64,000 bases of DNA from Gemmobacter caeni (GTDB taxonomy: Bacteria; Pseudomonadota; Alphaproteobacteria; Rhodobacterales; Rhodobacteraceae): NCBI RefSeq assembly GCF_003054195.1, contig NZ_QBKP01000020.1:1-64000 (forward strand), given 5' to 3'. Position numbers and translations under genes: made by a program. The notes beneath the pieces are model-generated. The model ran no database searches. It was not told the DNA's origin and saw only the letters and a program-made list of their open reading frames with translations. Of the stretch, positions 34,102 to 43,196 are shown piece by piece. How positions within the stretch are numbered: position 1 is the first letter of the stretch; every line of letters begins with the position of its first letter.

Positions 34102-34713
34102 ATGACCGCTCTGACGCTTTACACCAATCCGATGTCGCGTGGCAGAATTGCCCGCTGGATGCTGGAAGAGACCGGCCAGCCCTATACGGTAACGGTGCTG
34201 AACTATGGCACCACGATGAAGGCACGCGACTATCTGGCAATCAACCCGATGGGCAAGGTGCCGACGGTGGTCCATGACGGCCGGGTGATTACCGAATGCG
34301 CGGCGATCTGCACCTATCTGGCCGATGCCTTCCCCGAAGCCGGGCTGATGCCCGCAGACCGTGCCGCCTTCTACCGCTGGATGTTCTTCGGCGCGGGTCC
34401 GGTGGAACAGGCCGTCACCAATACGGCGCTTGGCTTCGTCGTGCCGCCCGAACGCCAGCGCACCGCCGGATATGGCTCGCTGGAGGATGTGGTCACCGCG
34501 CTGGAACACCGGCTGGCCGAGGCGCCCTATTTCGCGGGCGACAGCTTTTCGGCGGTGGATGTCTATCTGGGGTCGCAGATCGGCTGGGGCCTGCGCTTTG
34601 GCACCCTGCCAGACCGCCCGGCGTTCCGCGCCTATTGGGATCGTATCGCGGACCGCCCTGCCGCGAAACGCGCACAGGCCGCAGATGATGCGTTGATGGA
34701 GCAAAAAGCATGA
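34102..34713 (+). CDS. Glutathione S-transferase family protein
   Basis: 203 residues. Thioredoxin-like N-terminal domain ([21 protein letters not shown], with [13 protein letters not shown] carrying the cis-Pro and [11 protein letters not shown] binding glutathione) and an all-helical C-terminal domain ([15 protein letters not shown]). The putative catalytic residue at the N-terminus is Ser or Tyr (Y7, S12). Function is likely detoxification; the substrate is not known. The ATG of the next gene overlaps the stop (ATGA). Confidence 0.88.
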   Translation: MTALTLYTNPMSRGRIARWMLEETGQPYTVTVLNYGTTMKARDYLAINPMGKVPTVVHDGRVITECAAICTYLADAFPEAGLMPADRAAFYRWMFFGAGPVEQAVTNTALGFVVPPERQRTAGYGSLEDVVTALEHRLAEAPYFAGDSFSAVDVYLGSQIGWGLRFGTLPDRPAFRAYWDRIADRPAAKRAQAADDALMEQKA

Positions 34714-35078
34714 GCACGCCACCGCTGTCCGAAGACGCCCGCGCTACCGCACTGCCGCCACTGATGGAAACCGGCTGGCAGCCGGTGCCGGGGCGCGACG
34801 CGATCCGCAAGATCTGGCGGTTCAAGGGGTTTTCCGAAGCCTGGGGCTTTATGTCCCGCGCGGCGCTGGCGGCGGAACGGCTGAACCATCACCCGGAATG
34901 GTTCAACGCCTTCAACATCGTGGATGTGACGCTGACCACGCATGATTGCGGCGGCCTGTCCGATCTGGATGTGAAGCTTGCCAACCGGATGGACAAGCTG
35001 GCGGGTGCGGCGGCAGTGGAACATGACCACACCAGCCGCACCGCCTGCCTGTGCGAAACCCGGCCCGGACAGGGCTGA
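34710..35078 (+). CDS. phhB: 4a-hydroxytetrahydrobiopterin dehydratase (PCD/PhhB)
   Basis: 122 residues. Pterin-4a-carbinolamine dehydratase fold with the signature [20 protein letters not shown] and the later [16 protein letters not shown], containing the His pair, Trp/Tyr and Asp of the active site. It recycles pterin after aromatic amino-acid hydroxylation, or can serve molybdopterin-related pterin chemistry. No phenylalanine hydroxylase is in the window. The tail after about residue 100 ([18 protein letters not shown]) is longer than in E. coli-type proteins and contains two Cys. Confidence 0.85.
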   Translation: MSTPPLSEDARATALPPLMETGWQPVPGRDAIRKIWRFKGFSEAWGFMSRAALAAERLNHHPEWFNAFNIVDVTLTTHDCGGLSDLDVKLANRMDKLAGAAAVEHDHTSRTACLCETRPGQG

Positions 35079-35112
35079 CCCCGTCCGAACCGAAAGGGCC
35101 GGACCGAGAGGC

Positions 35113-35601
35113 TCAGATCGCCGCCAGCAGCGACTCGCCGCCCGAGGCTTCGCAGACGCCGGGGCTTTCTTCCAGATGCAGCACCTTGACCACGCCATCC
35201 TCGGCGTAAAGCGCATAGCGCTTCGAACGGTCGATCAGACCTGCGGGCGGCGCAGTGAAGTTCAGACCGATGGCCTTGGTGAAGCTGGAATCCGCATCGC
35301 CCAGAAAGGTCAGCCCGGCTTCGGCCGCGCCGGTCGCATCGGCCCAGGCCTTCATCACGAAGGGATCATTGACCGAAACACAGATGATCTCGTCCACGCC
35401 CTTGGCGGCGAACTTGTCCTTGGTGCGGATGAAGCTCGGCACATGCGCCGTGGTGCAGACGCCGGTATAGGCCCCCGGCAGGCCGAAAATCACGACCTTG
35501 CGGCCCTTGAGCTTCGGCCCAAGCTCTACCTGCTCGGGCCCATTGGCACCCATGGCCAGCAAAGTGGCATCCGGCAGGCGGCTTCCTTCAGAAATCGTCA
35601 T
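35113..35601 (-). CDS. Peroxiredoxin, Prx5 (AhpE/hybrid) type
   Basis: 162 residues from ATG 35601. The peroxidatic site is LPGAYTGVCTTAHVPSF with Cys49; Thr46 precedes it by three, as in the family. Cys74 and Cys150 (ESPGVCEASGG) could serve as resolving cysteines. It reduces hydroperoxides with electrons from glutathione/glutaredoxin or thioredoxin. It is divergent from the FAD reductase at 35692 with a 90-base spacer and convergent with phhB. Confidence 0.9.
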   Translation of the reverse strand: MTISEGSRLPDATLLAMGANGPEQVELGPKLKGRKVVIFGLPGAYTGVCTTAHVPSFIRTKDKFAAKGVDEIICVSVNDPFVMKAWADATGAAEAGLTFLGDADSSFTKAIGLNFTAPPAGLIDRSKRYALYAEDGVVKVLHLEESPGVCEASGGESLLAAI

Positions 35602-35691
35602 TTCACGTCCCTCGCGCGTTGCGTTACCGATAGCGCCAGATATAGGGTCCGCCGTAAGACAGGGCCAGAGGCGGCAGTGGAGGAAGACGGG

Positions 35692-36897
35692 ATGGCGCAT
35701 TTCGTGGTGGTGGGGGCCGGTCAGGCCGGGGCCGCTCTGGTGGCAAAGCTGCGTGCGCTGGGGTTTCAGGGCGACATCACGCTGATCGGCGAGGAAACCG
35801 CCCCGCCCTACCAGCGCCCGCCACTGTCCAAGGCCTATCTGCTGGGCGAGATGGAGGAGGAACGGCTCTGGCTGCGCAGCGCCGATTTCTATGCCGACAA
35901 CCGCATCACCCTGCGGCTGGGCGAAGCTGTAACCGCCATCGACGCAAGCGCCCGCACCCTGACCGTCGGCGGTGAAACCCTCACCTATGATGAACTCGCG
36001 CTGACGACCGGATCGGTGCCGCGTCGCCTGCCCGCCGCGATCGGCGGTGATCTGGCGGGGGTCTATACCGTGCGCACGCTCGCCGACGTCGATGCGATGC
36101 GGGCCGAGTTTCAGCCCGGCCGCCGGGTCGTCATCGTCGGTGGGGGCTATATCGGGCTGGAGGCCGCGGCGGTGGCCGCGAAGCTGGGCCTGAATGTCAC
36201 GGTGATCGAGGCCGCGCCGCGCATCCTGCAACGCGTCGCCGCGCCCGAAACCGCAGATTATTTCCGCGCCCTGCACGGCACGCATGGCGTCACGATCCGC
36301 GAGGGCGTGGGTCTTGCGCGGCTGGCAGGCGAAACCCGCGTGACCGCCGCACATCTGGCCGATGGCAGCGAACTGCCCTGTGATTTCGTCATCGCCGGCG
36401 TCGGCATCCTGCCGGTCACTACGCTGGCCGAGGCGGCAGGCTGCGCCATCGAAAATGGCATCCGCACCGATGCGCTGGGTCTGACAAGCCAGCCGCACAT
36501 CTGGTCGGCGGGCGATTGCGCCTCTTTCCCGCATGGGACGGGGCGGCTGCGTCTGGAATCGGTGGGCAATGCCATTGATCAGGCAGAGGCCGTGGCCGCC
36601 AACATGCTGGGTGCAGGGCAGCCCTATGTGGCGAAGCCCTGGTTCTGGTCGGATCAATATGACTGCAAATTGCAGATTGCCGGGCTCAATACCGGCTATG
36701 ACCACATCGTCACCCGCAAGGGCGAAGGTGCTGCGGTCAGCTTCTGGTATTATGCGGGCGACACGCTGCTGGCGGTGGATGCGATGAACGACGCGCGGGC
36801 CTATATGGTCGGCAAGCGGCTGATCGAGATGGGCCGCAGCCCCGCGCCAGAGGCTGTGGTGGATACGCCCGACCTGAAGGTGCTTCTGAAGGCATGA
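35692..36897 (+). CDS. FAD-dependent ferredoxin/rubredoxin-type reductase
   Basis: 401 residues from ATG 35692 with GGAGG upstream. Two nucleotide-binding motifs are clear: VVVGAGQAGAALVAKLR (FAD) and VVIVGGGYIGLEAAAVAAKLG (NADH). ETAPPYQRPPLSKAYLLGE and WSAGDCASFPH are typical of ferredoxin reductases of oxygenase systems and AIF-like enzymes. The electron acceptor is not encoded nearby. It overlaps rsmD by ATGA. Confidence 0.88.
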   Translation: MAHFVVVGAGQAGAALVAKLRALGFQGDITLIGEETAPPYQRPPLSKAYLLGEMEEERLWLRSADFYADNRITLRLGEAVTAIDASARTLTVGGETLTYDELALTTGSVPRRLPAAIGGDLAGVYTVRTLADVDAMRAEFQPGRRVVIVGGGYIGLEAAAVAAKLGLNVTVIEAAPRILQRVAAPETADYFRALHGTHGVTIREGVGLARLAGETRVTAAHLADGSELPCDFVIAGVGILPVTTLAEAAGCAIENGIRTDALGLTSQPHIWSAGDCASFPHGTGRLRLESVGNAIDQAEAVAANMLGAGQPYVAKPWFWSDQYDCKLQIAGLNTGYDHIVTRKGEGAAVSFWYYAGDTLLAVDAMNDARAYMVGKRLIEMGRSPAPEAVVDTPDLKVLLKA

Positions 36898-37463
36898 GGA
36901 TCATCGGCGGCACGTTCCGGGGGCTGAAGCTGGCCGAGGTAGGCGCAGGCGATGCGGCGGCGCATCTGCGTCCCACCACCGACCGCGTGCGGGAATCCAT
37001 CTTCAACCTGCTGGTCAACGGCCGCATCGCACAAACGGGCGATCCTGTGACAGGCGCACGGGTGCTGGACCTGTTCGCGGGAACCGGCGCTCTGGGGCTT
37101 GAGGCGCTCAGCCGTGGGGCGGCCCGCGTTGCCTTCGTCGATGACGGCACCGCCGCGCGCGCGTTGCTGCGTCGGAATATCGAGCTGATGCGCGCCATGG
37201 GCCAGACCGATGTCTGGCGCCGCGATGCAACGCGCATGGGGCCGAACCGGGGCGCAGGCTATACTCTGGTCTTTCTTGACCCGCCCTATGGCAAGGGTCT
37301 GGGCGAACAGGCGCTGGCTTCCTGCGTGGCGGGTGGCTGGCTGGCCCCCGGCGCTGTTGTCCTCTGGGAAGAAAGCGCCGCACCGCTTGCCCCCGCCGGA
37401 TTCGAACAGATCGACCAGCGCGCCTATGGCGATACGGTCATCACGCTTCTGAGGGCGGCATGA
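36894..37463 (+). CDS. rsmD: 16S rRNA (guanine966-N2)-methyltransferase RsmD
   Basis: 189 residues. Start MRIIGGTFRG and RPTTDRVRESIFNLL are standard. SAM-binding VLDLFAGTGALGLEALSRGA and catalytic DPPY (129-132) are present. It methylates G966 of 16S rRNA in the assembled 30S subunit. It overlaps both neighbours by four bases. Confidence 0.95.
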   Translation: MRIIGGTFRGLKLAEVGAGDAAAHLRPTTDRVRESIFNLLVNGRIAQTGDPVTGARVLDLFAGTGALGLEALSRGAARVAFVDDGTAARALLRRNIELMRAMGQTDVWRRDATRMGPNRGAGYTLVFLDPPYGKGLGEQALASCVAGGWLAPGAVVLWEESAAPLAPAGFEQIDQRAYGDTVITLLRAA

Positions 37464-38110
37464 TCCCGGCGGCGGTTCTGTTCGATTGCGATGGCGTGGT
37501 GGTGGACAGCGAAGGCCCCACTTTCGACATGCTGGCCGAAGATCTGGCCGCGCGTGGCCTGCCGCTGACCCATGCCGAGATGGAGCGGCTGTTTCTGGGC
37601 GGCACCGTTGAAAAAGTGGGCCTGCGCGCCGCCGGGATGGGCGCCGATATCCCGCCGGGCTGGGCGGCAGATTTCTATGAACGGCTTTACGCCCGGCTGG
37701 CCGAAGGCACGCCGCTGATCCCCGGTATTCTGGACGTGCTGGACCGGCTGGATACGGCAGGGGTGCCCTATGCCATCGGCTCGAACGGAACCGGGCGCAA
37801 GATGGGCATTACCATCGGTCAGCATCCGGCGCTGGCCGCACGGCTGGAAGGGCGGATGTTTTCCGGCATCGACCTGAAGATGATCAAGCCCGCACCCGAT
37901 CTTTACCTGCACGCCGCTCAGGCGGTTGGCGCTGATCCCGTCGCCTGCGTGGTGGTAGAGGACAGCCCGACCGGCGCGCGGGCGGCCCGCGCCGCCGGGA
38001 TGCGCTGCATGGGATTTACCCCGCAGGGGGATGGTGCCGCGCTGGCAGCCGAAGGCGCGGTGATCTTCCGAGCCATGGTCGAACTGCCCGCATTGCTGGG
38101 GCTGGATTAA
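37460..38110 (+). CDS. HAD-IA family hydrolase (phosphoglycolate phosphatase-like)
   Basis: 216 residues. Motif I is [12 protein letters not shown] (nucleophile Asp9, Asp11), motif II is IGSNG near residue 107, the motif III lysine is K in [11 protein letters not shown] and motif IV is [18 protein letters not shown]. This is the beta-phosphoglucomutase/phosphoglycolate phosphatase type. The substrate is unknown. The stop TAA overlaps the stop of ruvB on the other strand. Confidence 0.88.
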   Translation: MIPAAVLFDCDGVVVDSEGPTFDMLAEDLAARGLPLTHAEMERLFLGGTVEKVGLRAAGMGADIPPGWAADFYERLYARLAEGTPLIPGILDVLDRLDTAGVPYAIGSNGTGRKMGITIGQHPALAARLEGRMFSGIDLKMIKPAPDLYLHAAQAVGADPVACVVVEDSPTGARAARAAGMRCMGFTPQGDGAALAAEGAVIFRAMVELPALLGLD

Positions 38111-39141
38111 AGGTCGAACAGCCCGCCTTGCGCTGCCTGCTGCGGTTGCGGCGGGGCGAGACCGATGTGGCGCCATGCCTTTGCCGCCAGCATTCGCCCG
38201 CGTGGCGTGCGCTGGATCAGCCCCTGTTGCAGCAGGTAAGGCTCGATGACCTCCTCGATGGCATCACGGCTTTCCGACAGGGCGGCGGCAATAGTCTCCA
38301 CTCCCACGGGGCCACCGCCGTAGTTCTCGGCCAAAAGCAGCATGTAACGGCGGTCTGCGCCGTCGAGGCCAAGGTTATCGACCCCCATCCGGGTCAGCGC
38401 CCGGTCGGCAATGGCGCGGGTCAGCCGCCCGTCGCCTTCGACCGTCACGAAATCCACCACCCGGCGCAACAGACGCCCGGCAATCCGGGGGGTGCCGCGC
38501 GCGCGGCGCGCAATCTCGCGCGTGCCCTCGGGCAGCGGTTCGACCCCCAGCAGGCGGGCGCCGCGGGTGACGATATGGTCAAGCTCATCCTCGGTGTAGA
38601 ATTGCAGCCGGGTCGGGATACCGAAACGGTCGCGCAAAGGCGTGGTCAAAAGGCCCAGCCGCGTCGTTGCGCCCACCAGCGTGAAGGGTTGCAGGTCAAT
38701 CCGCACCGTCCGCGCCGCCGGCCCCTCGCCGATCACCAGATCCAGCGCGAAATCCTCCATCGCCGGATACAGCACCTCCTCCACCACGGGGGAAAGGCGG
38801 TGAATCTCGTCGATGAACAGCACGTCGCGCGGTTCCAGATTGGTCAGGATCGCCGCCAGATCGCCGGGTTTCGCCAGCACGGGGCCAGAGGTCATGCGGA
38901 ACCCCACCCCCAACTCGCGCGCCATGATCTGCGCCAGCGTGGTCTTGCCCAGACCGGGCGGGCCATGGAACAGCGTATGATCCATCGCCTCGCCCCGCAT
39001 CCGCGCGCTTTCGATGAAGATGCGCAGGTTCGCCCGCGCCTCGGCTTGCCCCACGAAATCATCCAGCACCTGCGGGCGCAGGGCGCGGTCGGCGTCCTCG
39101 GGCAGGCGGTCGGGGCGAAGGGCGGGATCGGGCTGGGTCAT
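38107..39141 (-). CDS. ruvB: Holliday junction branch migration helicase RuvB
   Basis: 344 residues from ATG 39141 ([16 protein letters not shown]); the frame is open 12 codons further. AAA+ motor of the RuvABC resolvasome. [11 protein letters not shown], Walker [13 protein letters not shown] (about 59-70), Walker [11 protein letters not shown], sensor 1 GATTRLGLL and the C-terminal winged helix ([20 protein letters not shown]) are all present. In this genome it is separated from ruvA by htpX and yceI, on the same strand. Confidence 0.97.
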   Translation of the reverse strand: MTQPDPALRPDRLPEDADRALRPQVLDDFVGQAEARANLRIFIESARMRGEAMDHTLFHGPPGLGKTTLAQIMARELGVGFRMTSGPVLAKPGDLAAILTNLEPRDVLFIDEIHRLSPVVEEVLYPAMEDFALDLVIGEGPAARTVRIDLQPFTLVGATTRLGLLTTPLRDRFGIPTRLQFYTEDELDHIVTRGARLLGVEPLPEGTREIARRARGTPRIAGRLLRRVVDFVTVEGDGRLTRAIADRALTRMGVDNLGLDGADRRYMLLLAENYGGGPVGVETIAAALSESRDAIEEVIEPYLLQQGLIQRTPRGRMLAAKAWRHIGLAPPQPQQAAQGGLFDL

Positions 39142-39193
39142 GCCCGGAACAATCCCCGAACGGCGGTGATTTGGCAAGCGGATTGGCCGCGCC

Positions 39194-40117
39194 TCAGGCC
39201 CAGGGGCCGCGTCGCCCGCTGCGCGGGATCGACGAGGCGCGGGTCGCCTGCACCGGAGCCGCCGTCCCCCTCTGTCCTGCCAGTGCCATCAAGGCCGCCA
39301 CCCGGTTTTCCGTGTTCGGGTGGGTGGAAAACAGCGCGTCGCGCGCATGGGCGTGCAGCGGGTTGATGATGAACATATGCGCCAGCGCCGGATTCGCCTC
39401 GGCCCGGGGATTGTCGATCCCCTTGGCGAAAGCCTCGATCTTGCGCAGGGCCGAGGCCAGCCACATCGGATGGCCGCAGATTTCGGCACCGATCCGGTCG
39501 GCTTCGTATTCGCGCGAGCGTGAAATCGCCATCTGCACCAGACCGGCCATCAACGGCGCGAGGATCATCACCAGAATTCCGCCAATCAGCCCACCGCCGC
39601 CGCCCTCACGATCCCGACTGCCGCCAAAGAAGAAGGCGAAATTGGCCAGCATCGAAATCGCCCCGGCCATGGTGGCAGTCACGGTCATGATCAGCGTGTC
39701 ACGGTTGCGGATGTGCGCAAGCTCATGCGCCATGACCGCCGCGATTTCCTGCCGGTCGAGCCGCCGCAACAGCCCCATGGTCGCGGCCACGGCGGCATTT
39801 TCCGGGTTGCGGCCGGTGGCGAAGGCATTGGGCTGGTCTGTGTCGATGATGAACACCCTGGGGCGCGGCATCCCCGCGCCATCGGCCAGATCATGCACCA
39901 GCGCCACGAAATCCGGCGCGCTCCGGGCATCGACTTCGCGTGCGCCTGTCATCGACAGTACCGCTTTGTCGCTGTTCCACCAGGTAAACAGGTTCATGCC
40001 ACCGGCAAAGACCAACGCGATCAGCGCGCCTGACGATCCGCCGATGAGGCCGCCAAGACCCATGAACAGGGCGGTCATCGCCGCCATCAACAGGGCCGTC
40101 TTGAAATAACCGTTCAT
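39194..40117 (-). CDS. htpX: Zinc metalloprotease HtpX
   Basis: 307 residues. Inner-membrane M48 protease for misfolded membrane proteins. The zinc site HELAH is at 131-135, with the third ligand in [13 protein letters not shown]. Four hydrophobic segments (about 7-28, 30-48, 145-168, 178-200) are seen. A Gly-rich stretch ([12 protein letters not shown]) interrupts the last pair. The C-terminal end [12 protein letters not shown] is typical; a 25-residue extension follows. Confidence 0.93.
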   Translation of the reverse strand: MNGYFKTALLMAAMTALFMGLGGLIGGSSGALIALVFAGGMNLFTWWNSDKAVLSMTGAREVDARSAPDFVALVHDLADGAGMPRPRVFIIDTDQPNAFATGRNPENAAVAATMGLLRRLDRQEIAAVMAHELAHIRNRDTLIMTVTATMAGAISMLANFAFFFGGSRDREGGGGGLIGGILVMILAPLMAGLVQMAISRSREYEADRIGAEICGHPMWLASALRKIEAFAKGIDNPRAEANPALAHMFIINPLHAHARDALFSTHPNTENRVAALMALAGQRGTAAPVQATRASSIPRSGRRGPWA

Positions 40118-40155
40118 CGAACACCTCCGCGCCCAGCGATATGGGGCGAAGGAAA

Positions 40156-40176
40156 GGGGCGGACAAGGCCCGCCCC
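40156..40176 (-). terminator. Hairpin terminator after yceI
   Basis: Stem GGGGCGG / CCGCCCC with a 7-base loop, followed on the reverse strand by a TTTCCTT tract, just past the yceI stop at 40185. Confidence 0.65.
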
Positions 40177-40184
40177 CTCAGGCG

Positions 40185-40763
40185 TCATTCCGCCTTCATC
40201 GCCTCGATCGAGATTTCCACGGTCACATCGTCCCCGACATAGGGCGCGAACATGCCGAGGTTAAAATCGGTGCGCTTCAGCGTAGTGGTGCCGGTGAAGC
40301 CCATCCACGGCTTCTTCGCCATGGGATGCTCGCCCGCCTGGGTCAGCGCCGCATCCAGAACCACCGATTTGGTCACGCCGTTCAGCGTCAGGTCGCCGGT
40401 GATCTTCGCGGTTTTCTCGCCCGTCACCTCGATGCCGGTGGATTTGAAGGTGACCAGCGCGCTGTCGTCAGCCGCGTTGAAGAAATCGGGCGACATGAAA
40501 TGGTCAAAGCGTTCCTGCCAGCCGGTCAGCATGGTGCGGACGGGGAAGGACACTTCGACGCTGGAGGCTGCCGGATCTTCGGCATCAAAGCTGATATTCC
40601 CGTCGAAGCCCGAGAACATGCCCGTCGTGGTCGAGAAACCAAGGTGGTTGTAGCTGAACACGATCTGGCTGTGCGAGGGATCAAGCACATAGGCCTCGGG
40701 CGCAGCCATGGCGGGGGCAGCGGTCAGCGCGGCCAGAAGCGACAGGGTGGAAAGGCGGATCAT
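40185..40763 (-). CDS. YceI family periplasmic lipid-binding-like protein
   Basis: 192 residues. A signal peptide (MIRLSTLSLLAALTAAPAMA) precedes the YceI barrel: YVLDPSHSQIVFSYNHLGFSTTTG, FFNAADDSALVTFKST, GDLTLNGVTKSVVLDA and FTGTTTLKRTDFNL. Family members are lipocalin-like and bind isoprenoids or fatty amides in the periplasm. It lies between ruvA and htpX on the same strand, with its own promoter region and terminator. Confidence 0.9.
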   Translation of the reverse strand: MIRLSTLSLLAALTAAPAMAAPEAYVLDPSHSQIVFSYNHLGFSTTTGMFSGFDGNISFDAEDPAASSVEVSFPVRTMLTGWQERFDHFMSPDFFNAADDSALVTFKSTGIEVTGEKTAKITGDLTLNGVTKSVVLDAALTQAGEHPMAKKPWMGFTGTTTLKRTDFNLGMFAPYVGDDVTVEISIEAMKAE

Positions 40764-40852
40764 CGGGAACTCCGTCTGTTTGCAAGGTCGGGCAGCACAT
40801 GCTGCATGCGCAGAAACTGCCCGGCCCGCCTTCTGTGCACAATTCAGTGCCT

Positions 40853-40880
40853 GCGAACATGGTCTGTTCGCTGCCGAACA
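40853..40880. promoter_or_regulatory. Three alternating GAACA half-sites before yceI
   Basis: GCGAACA-TGGTC-TGTTCGC is a perfect dyad (40853-40871). The second arm also pairs with the next site as GTTCG-CTGC-CGAAC (40867-40880). It lies about 90-115 bases before the yceI start and looks like an operator. Confidence 0.5.
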
Positions 40881-40909
40881 TCAAAAGCAGGTCAGAGCCC
40901 TTGAATGGC

Positions 40910-41593
40910 TCAGTTTTTTGGCATGAGGAGCTTCAGCGCCCGGCGGATCAGCTCGGCAGTATCAGCCTCGGGCGCCTCTCCCGAGACCGTGGCCACGGCC
41001 TGCGCCGCATCGGCCTGGCCATAGCCGAGGTTCAGCAAGGCCGACAGGGCATCCGCACTATAGGCCGCGCGGGTGACGGCAGGCCGGACCGGGACACTGC
41101 GGGCGGGCTTCGCCTTGACAGCGGGCGCGGGTGCGGCCTCTTCTTCCGTCACGACGGCCTCTGCCATCAGGCTGCTGCCCTGGGCCATGATCGCCGGGGC
41201 CTTGGATTTCAGCTCCAGCACCACGCGCTGCGCGATTTTCGGGCCGATGCCGGGTGCCGCCTGAATGGCACGGGCATCACCCAAAGTGATCGCCCGCGCT
41301 GTCCCCTCGGCCCCCAGTGTGCCCAGAATCGCCATGGCCGCCTTGGCACCCACCCCCTGCACGGTGGTCAGCAGGCGATGCCATTCTTTTTCCAGCATGG
41401 TCGGAAAGCCGAAGAGTTGCAGCAGATCCTCGCGCACCAGAAGTTCGGTATAAAGGGCGCAGGCCTCCCCCACGCCGGGCAGCGCCGCCAGAGTACGGTC
41501 GCTGACATGGACGATATACCCCACGCCGCGCACGTCGATCAGCACATGATCGGCACCGCGCCACTCGATCCGGCCCGCAATCCTGCCGATCAT
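40910..41593 (-). CDS. ruvA: Holliday junction branch migration protein RuvA
   Basis: 227 residues from ATG 41593 ([13 protein letters not shown]), overlapping the ruvC stop by ATGA. OB-fold domain (1-62), two helix-hairpin-helix motifs ([36 protein letters not shown]) and a C-terminal RuvB-binding domain ([22 protein letters not shown]). An acidic, then Ala/Pro/Lys-rich linker of about 35 residues ([17 protein letters not shown]) separates the last two and is longer than in E. coli. Confidence 0.96.
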   Translation of the reverse strand: MIGRIAGRIEWRGADHVLIDVRGVGYIVHVSDRTLAALPGVGEACALYTELLVREDLLQLFGFPTMLEKEWHRLLTTVQGVGAKAAMAILGTLGAEGTARAITLGDARAIQAAPGIGPKIAQRVVLELKSKAPAIMAQGSSLMAEAVVTEEEAAPAPAVKAKPARSVPVRPAVTRAAYSADALSALLNLGYGQADAAQAVATVSGEAPEADTAELIRRALKLLMPKN

Positions 41594-42108
41594 CCCGCCG
41601 CCCTCCGCAATGCAGCCTCCAGCCGGCCGCTCGACTGACAGTGATGCGCATGGCAAATGGCAATCGCAAGTGCATCCGCCGCATCAGGACCGGCGATCTT
41701 CACCCCCGGCAGATGCAGCCGCACCATGTGATCCACCTGAACCTTCGCAGCATGCCCCACGCCCACCACGGTCTTCTTTACGGCATTGGGCGCATATTCC
41801 CCCACGGTCAGGCCGAATTGCGCCGGCACGAGCAGGGCAATCCCCCGTGCCTGCCCCAGCTTCAGCGTGGCCACCGCGTCCTTGTTGACGAAGGTATGTT
41901 CCACAGCCGCCGTATCAGGCGCATGCGTATGCAGCACCTCGGTCAACTGGGCATGCAGGCTGCAAAGCCGCTGTGCCAGATCCCCGTCACCCGTTCCAGG
42001 TGTGGAATGGCAAATCCCGTTGGCGATATGGGCGATTCGCGTGCCGGAAACCTCGATCACGCCCCATCCGAGGTTCCGCAACCCCGGATCAATGCCCAAT
42101 ACCCGCAT
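41590..42108 (-). CDS. ruvC: Crossover junction endodeoxyribonuclease RuvC
   Basis: 172 residues. Resolves Holliday junctions as a dimer. Asp7 in [16 protein letters not shown], Glu near residue 70 in [10 protein letters not shown], and the pair [12 protein letters not shown] near the C-terminus make the acidic active site. It is followed by ruvA with a 4-base overlap. A one-mismatch LexA-type box lies 37-51 bases upstream. Confidence 0.96.
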   Translation of the reverse strand: MRVLGIDPGLRNLGWGVIEVSGTRIAHIANGICHSTPGTGDGDLAQRLCSLHAQLTEVLHTHAPDTAAVEHTFVNKDAVATLKLGQARGIALLVPAQFGLTVGEYAPNAVKKTVVGVGHAAKVQVDHMVRLHLPGVKIAGPDAADALAIAICHAHHCQSSGRLEAALRRAAG

Positions 42109-42144
42109 GCCCGCGCCTTTTTGTTCTACATTTTCCCCAAACTA

Positions 42145-42159
42145 GCACGAAAGAAGAAC
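42145..42159. promoter_or_regulatory. Possible LexA box before ruvC
   Basis: GCAC-N7-GAAC, one mismatch from the alphaproteobacterial SOS box GAAC-N7-GAAC, 37-51 bases upstream of ruvC. Confidence 0.3.
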
Positions 42160-42377
42160 ATCCGCCAAGATCAATTCGGGCTTGCATCCCGCGCAGGCCG
42201 GGGTATGAATTTCGCATATTTGCGACTATCCGGCCGATGAAGGCGACGATCGCCTGCGGCCCTCGCAAAGCACTGCCAGAACCCTGTCCACCGCAGCGGC
42301 CGAGCCATGCGGTTTCTGCATGTGGGCCATGCCTTTGCTTCGCTTGCTTTGCACCTGCAGCAAGATTATTTGACGCC

Positions 42378-42399
42378 TCGAAGGCACGGATGCCTTCGA
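42378..42399. promoter_or_regulatory. Palindrome in the DUF1127 leader
   Basis: TCGAAGGCA-CGGA-TGCCTTCGA is a perfect 9-base dyad 31 bases before the DUF1127 start. TTGACG at 42370-42375 could be a -35 box, placing the dyad over the promoter or first transcribed bases. The rest of the 322-base gap 42109-42430 holds only the possible LexA box and a small dyad TCGCA/TGCGA near 42207-42225. Confidence 0.5.
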
Positions 42400-42430
42400 T
42401 CTAGGCAGTTTTGAAACGAGGAACACCGCC

Positions 42431-42646
42431 ATGGCCGCTTATGAGACGACCCGTACGGCGCCCTTTGGCGCCATCTCCACCTACCGCTTCGTGCAGTTCC
42501 TGAGCAACATTTTCGCCGCCGTCGCCGACTGGAACGACGCCCGCGTGACGCGCAATGAACTGGCCAAGCTGTCGGACCGCGAGCTTGACGATATCGGGCT
42601 GTGCCGCGGCGACATCTATCAGATCGGCTCCAAACTGGGCCACTGA
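42431..42646 (+). CDS. DUF1127 domain protein
   Basis: 71 residues. The C-terminal half has the DUF1127 (YjiS-like) pattern: WNDARVTRNELAKLSDRELDDIGLCRGDI. Short Arg-rich members of this family have been linked to RNA binding and to phosphate or carbon metabolism control in alphaproteobacteria. A GAGGA ribosome site precedes ATG 42431, and a strong terminator follows, so it is a single small transcription unit. The palindrome upstream suggests regulation. Confidence 0.88.
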   Translation: MAAYETTRTAPFGAISTYRFVQFLSNIFAAVADWNDARVTRNELAKLSDRELDDIGLCRGDIYQIGSKLGH

Positions 42647-42689
42647 TATCCGTCGCCGGATCGGGCGCGACGCGCCCGCTGCTATGCCG

Positions 42690-42719
42690 AAGGCCGCTCC
42701 TTACGGACGCGGCCTTTTT
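42690..42719 (+). terminator. Strong Rho-independent terminator
   Basis: AAGGCCGC-TCC-TTAC-GGA-C-GCGGCCTTTTT forms a long stem with T run. A second hairpin (CGGGCGC/GCGCCCG, 42662-42678) lies just before it. It closes the DUF1127 unit and may also serve the convergent gene ending at 42764. Confidence 0.9.
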
Positions 42720-42763
42720 GGTATTTGACCGCCGGCAACCGGGTGCCCCGGCCCCCGTCGCTT

Positions 42764-43102
42764 TCAAAGATATTTGTCGAGTTGGGCCGAGATCCACAGT
42801 GTCACGGGATCAGCCTGCATCAGGAAACCGCCCAGACGCTCAAACCCCTGCGAGGCCTGCATCGCCACAACCCGGTCCTGAAAGGAAGCGTCGCCGATCT
42901 GATGATGCATCGCACCCTTCAGGCCAAGGACGCAAAGCCCAACGATAAGCAGAGGGCCAAGCACACGCCGACGCCGTGATCTGGGACGCTGATAATGGGA
43001 CCGGCCGAGCGTTCCATCCGCCTCAAAGCCATAACCTTTGGCGCGCGCTTTTTCGACACGCGCGACACGGGCATAAAAATCGCCCAAATCCTGTTCGGCC
43101 AT
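42764..43102 (-). CDS. Conserved small membrane protein, unknown function
   Basis: 112 residues from ATG 43102 (MAEQDLGDFYARVARVEKAR); ATG 43111 is also possible. The N-terminal 45 residues are charged (GYGFEADGTLGRSHYQRPRSRRRR). One membrane helix follows (VLGPLLIVGLCVLGLKGAM), then about 45 residues that end WISAQLDKYL, presumably periplasmic. I recognise it as a type of protein common near prmA in Rhodobacteraceae, but it has no known function. Confidence 0.7.
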   Translation of the reverse strand: MAEQDLGDFYARVARVEKARAKGYGFEADGTLGRSHYQRPRSRRRRVLGPLLIVGLCVLGLKGAMHHQIGDASFQDRVVAMQASQGFERLGGFLMQADPVTLWISAQLDKYL

Positions 43103-43196
43103 ACCACACATACTCCACGATACGGCCCCCACCGAGCGTCCTACTTAAGGCTGAAATGTGGCAATATTGCGGCAAAGGCCCGCGCCCCGCCCCGTT

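Noticed and set aside
40895-40919. Hairpin GAGCC/GGCTC followed by TTTTTT on the forward strand
   Set aside because: No forward gene lies upstream, the stem is only five bases and it overlaps the ruvA stop; probably chance.
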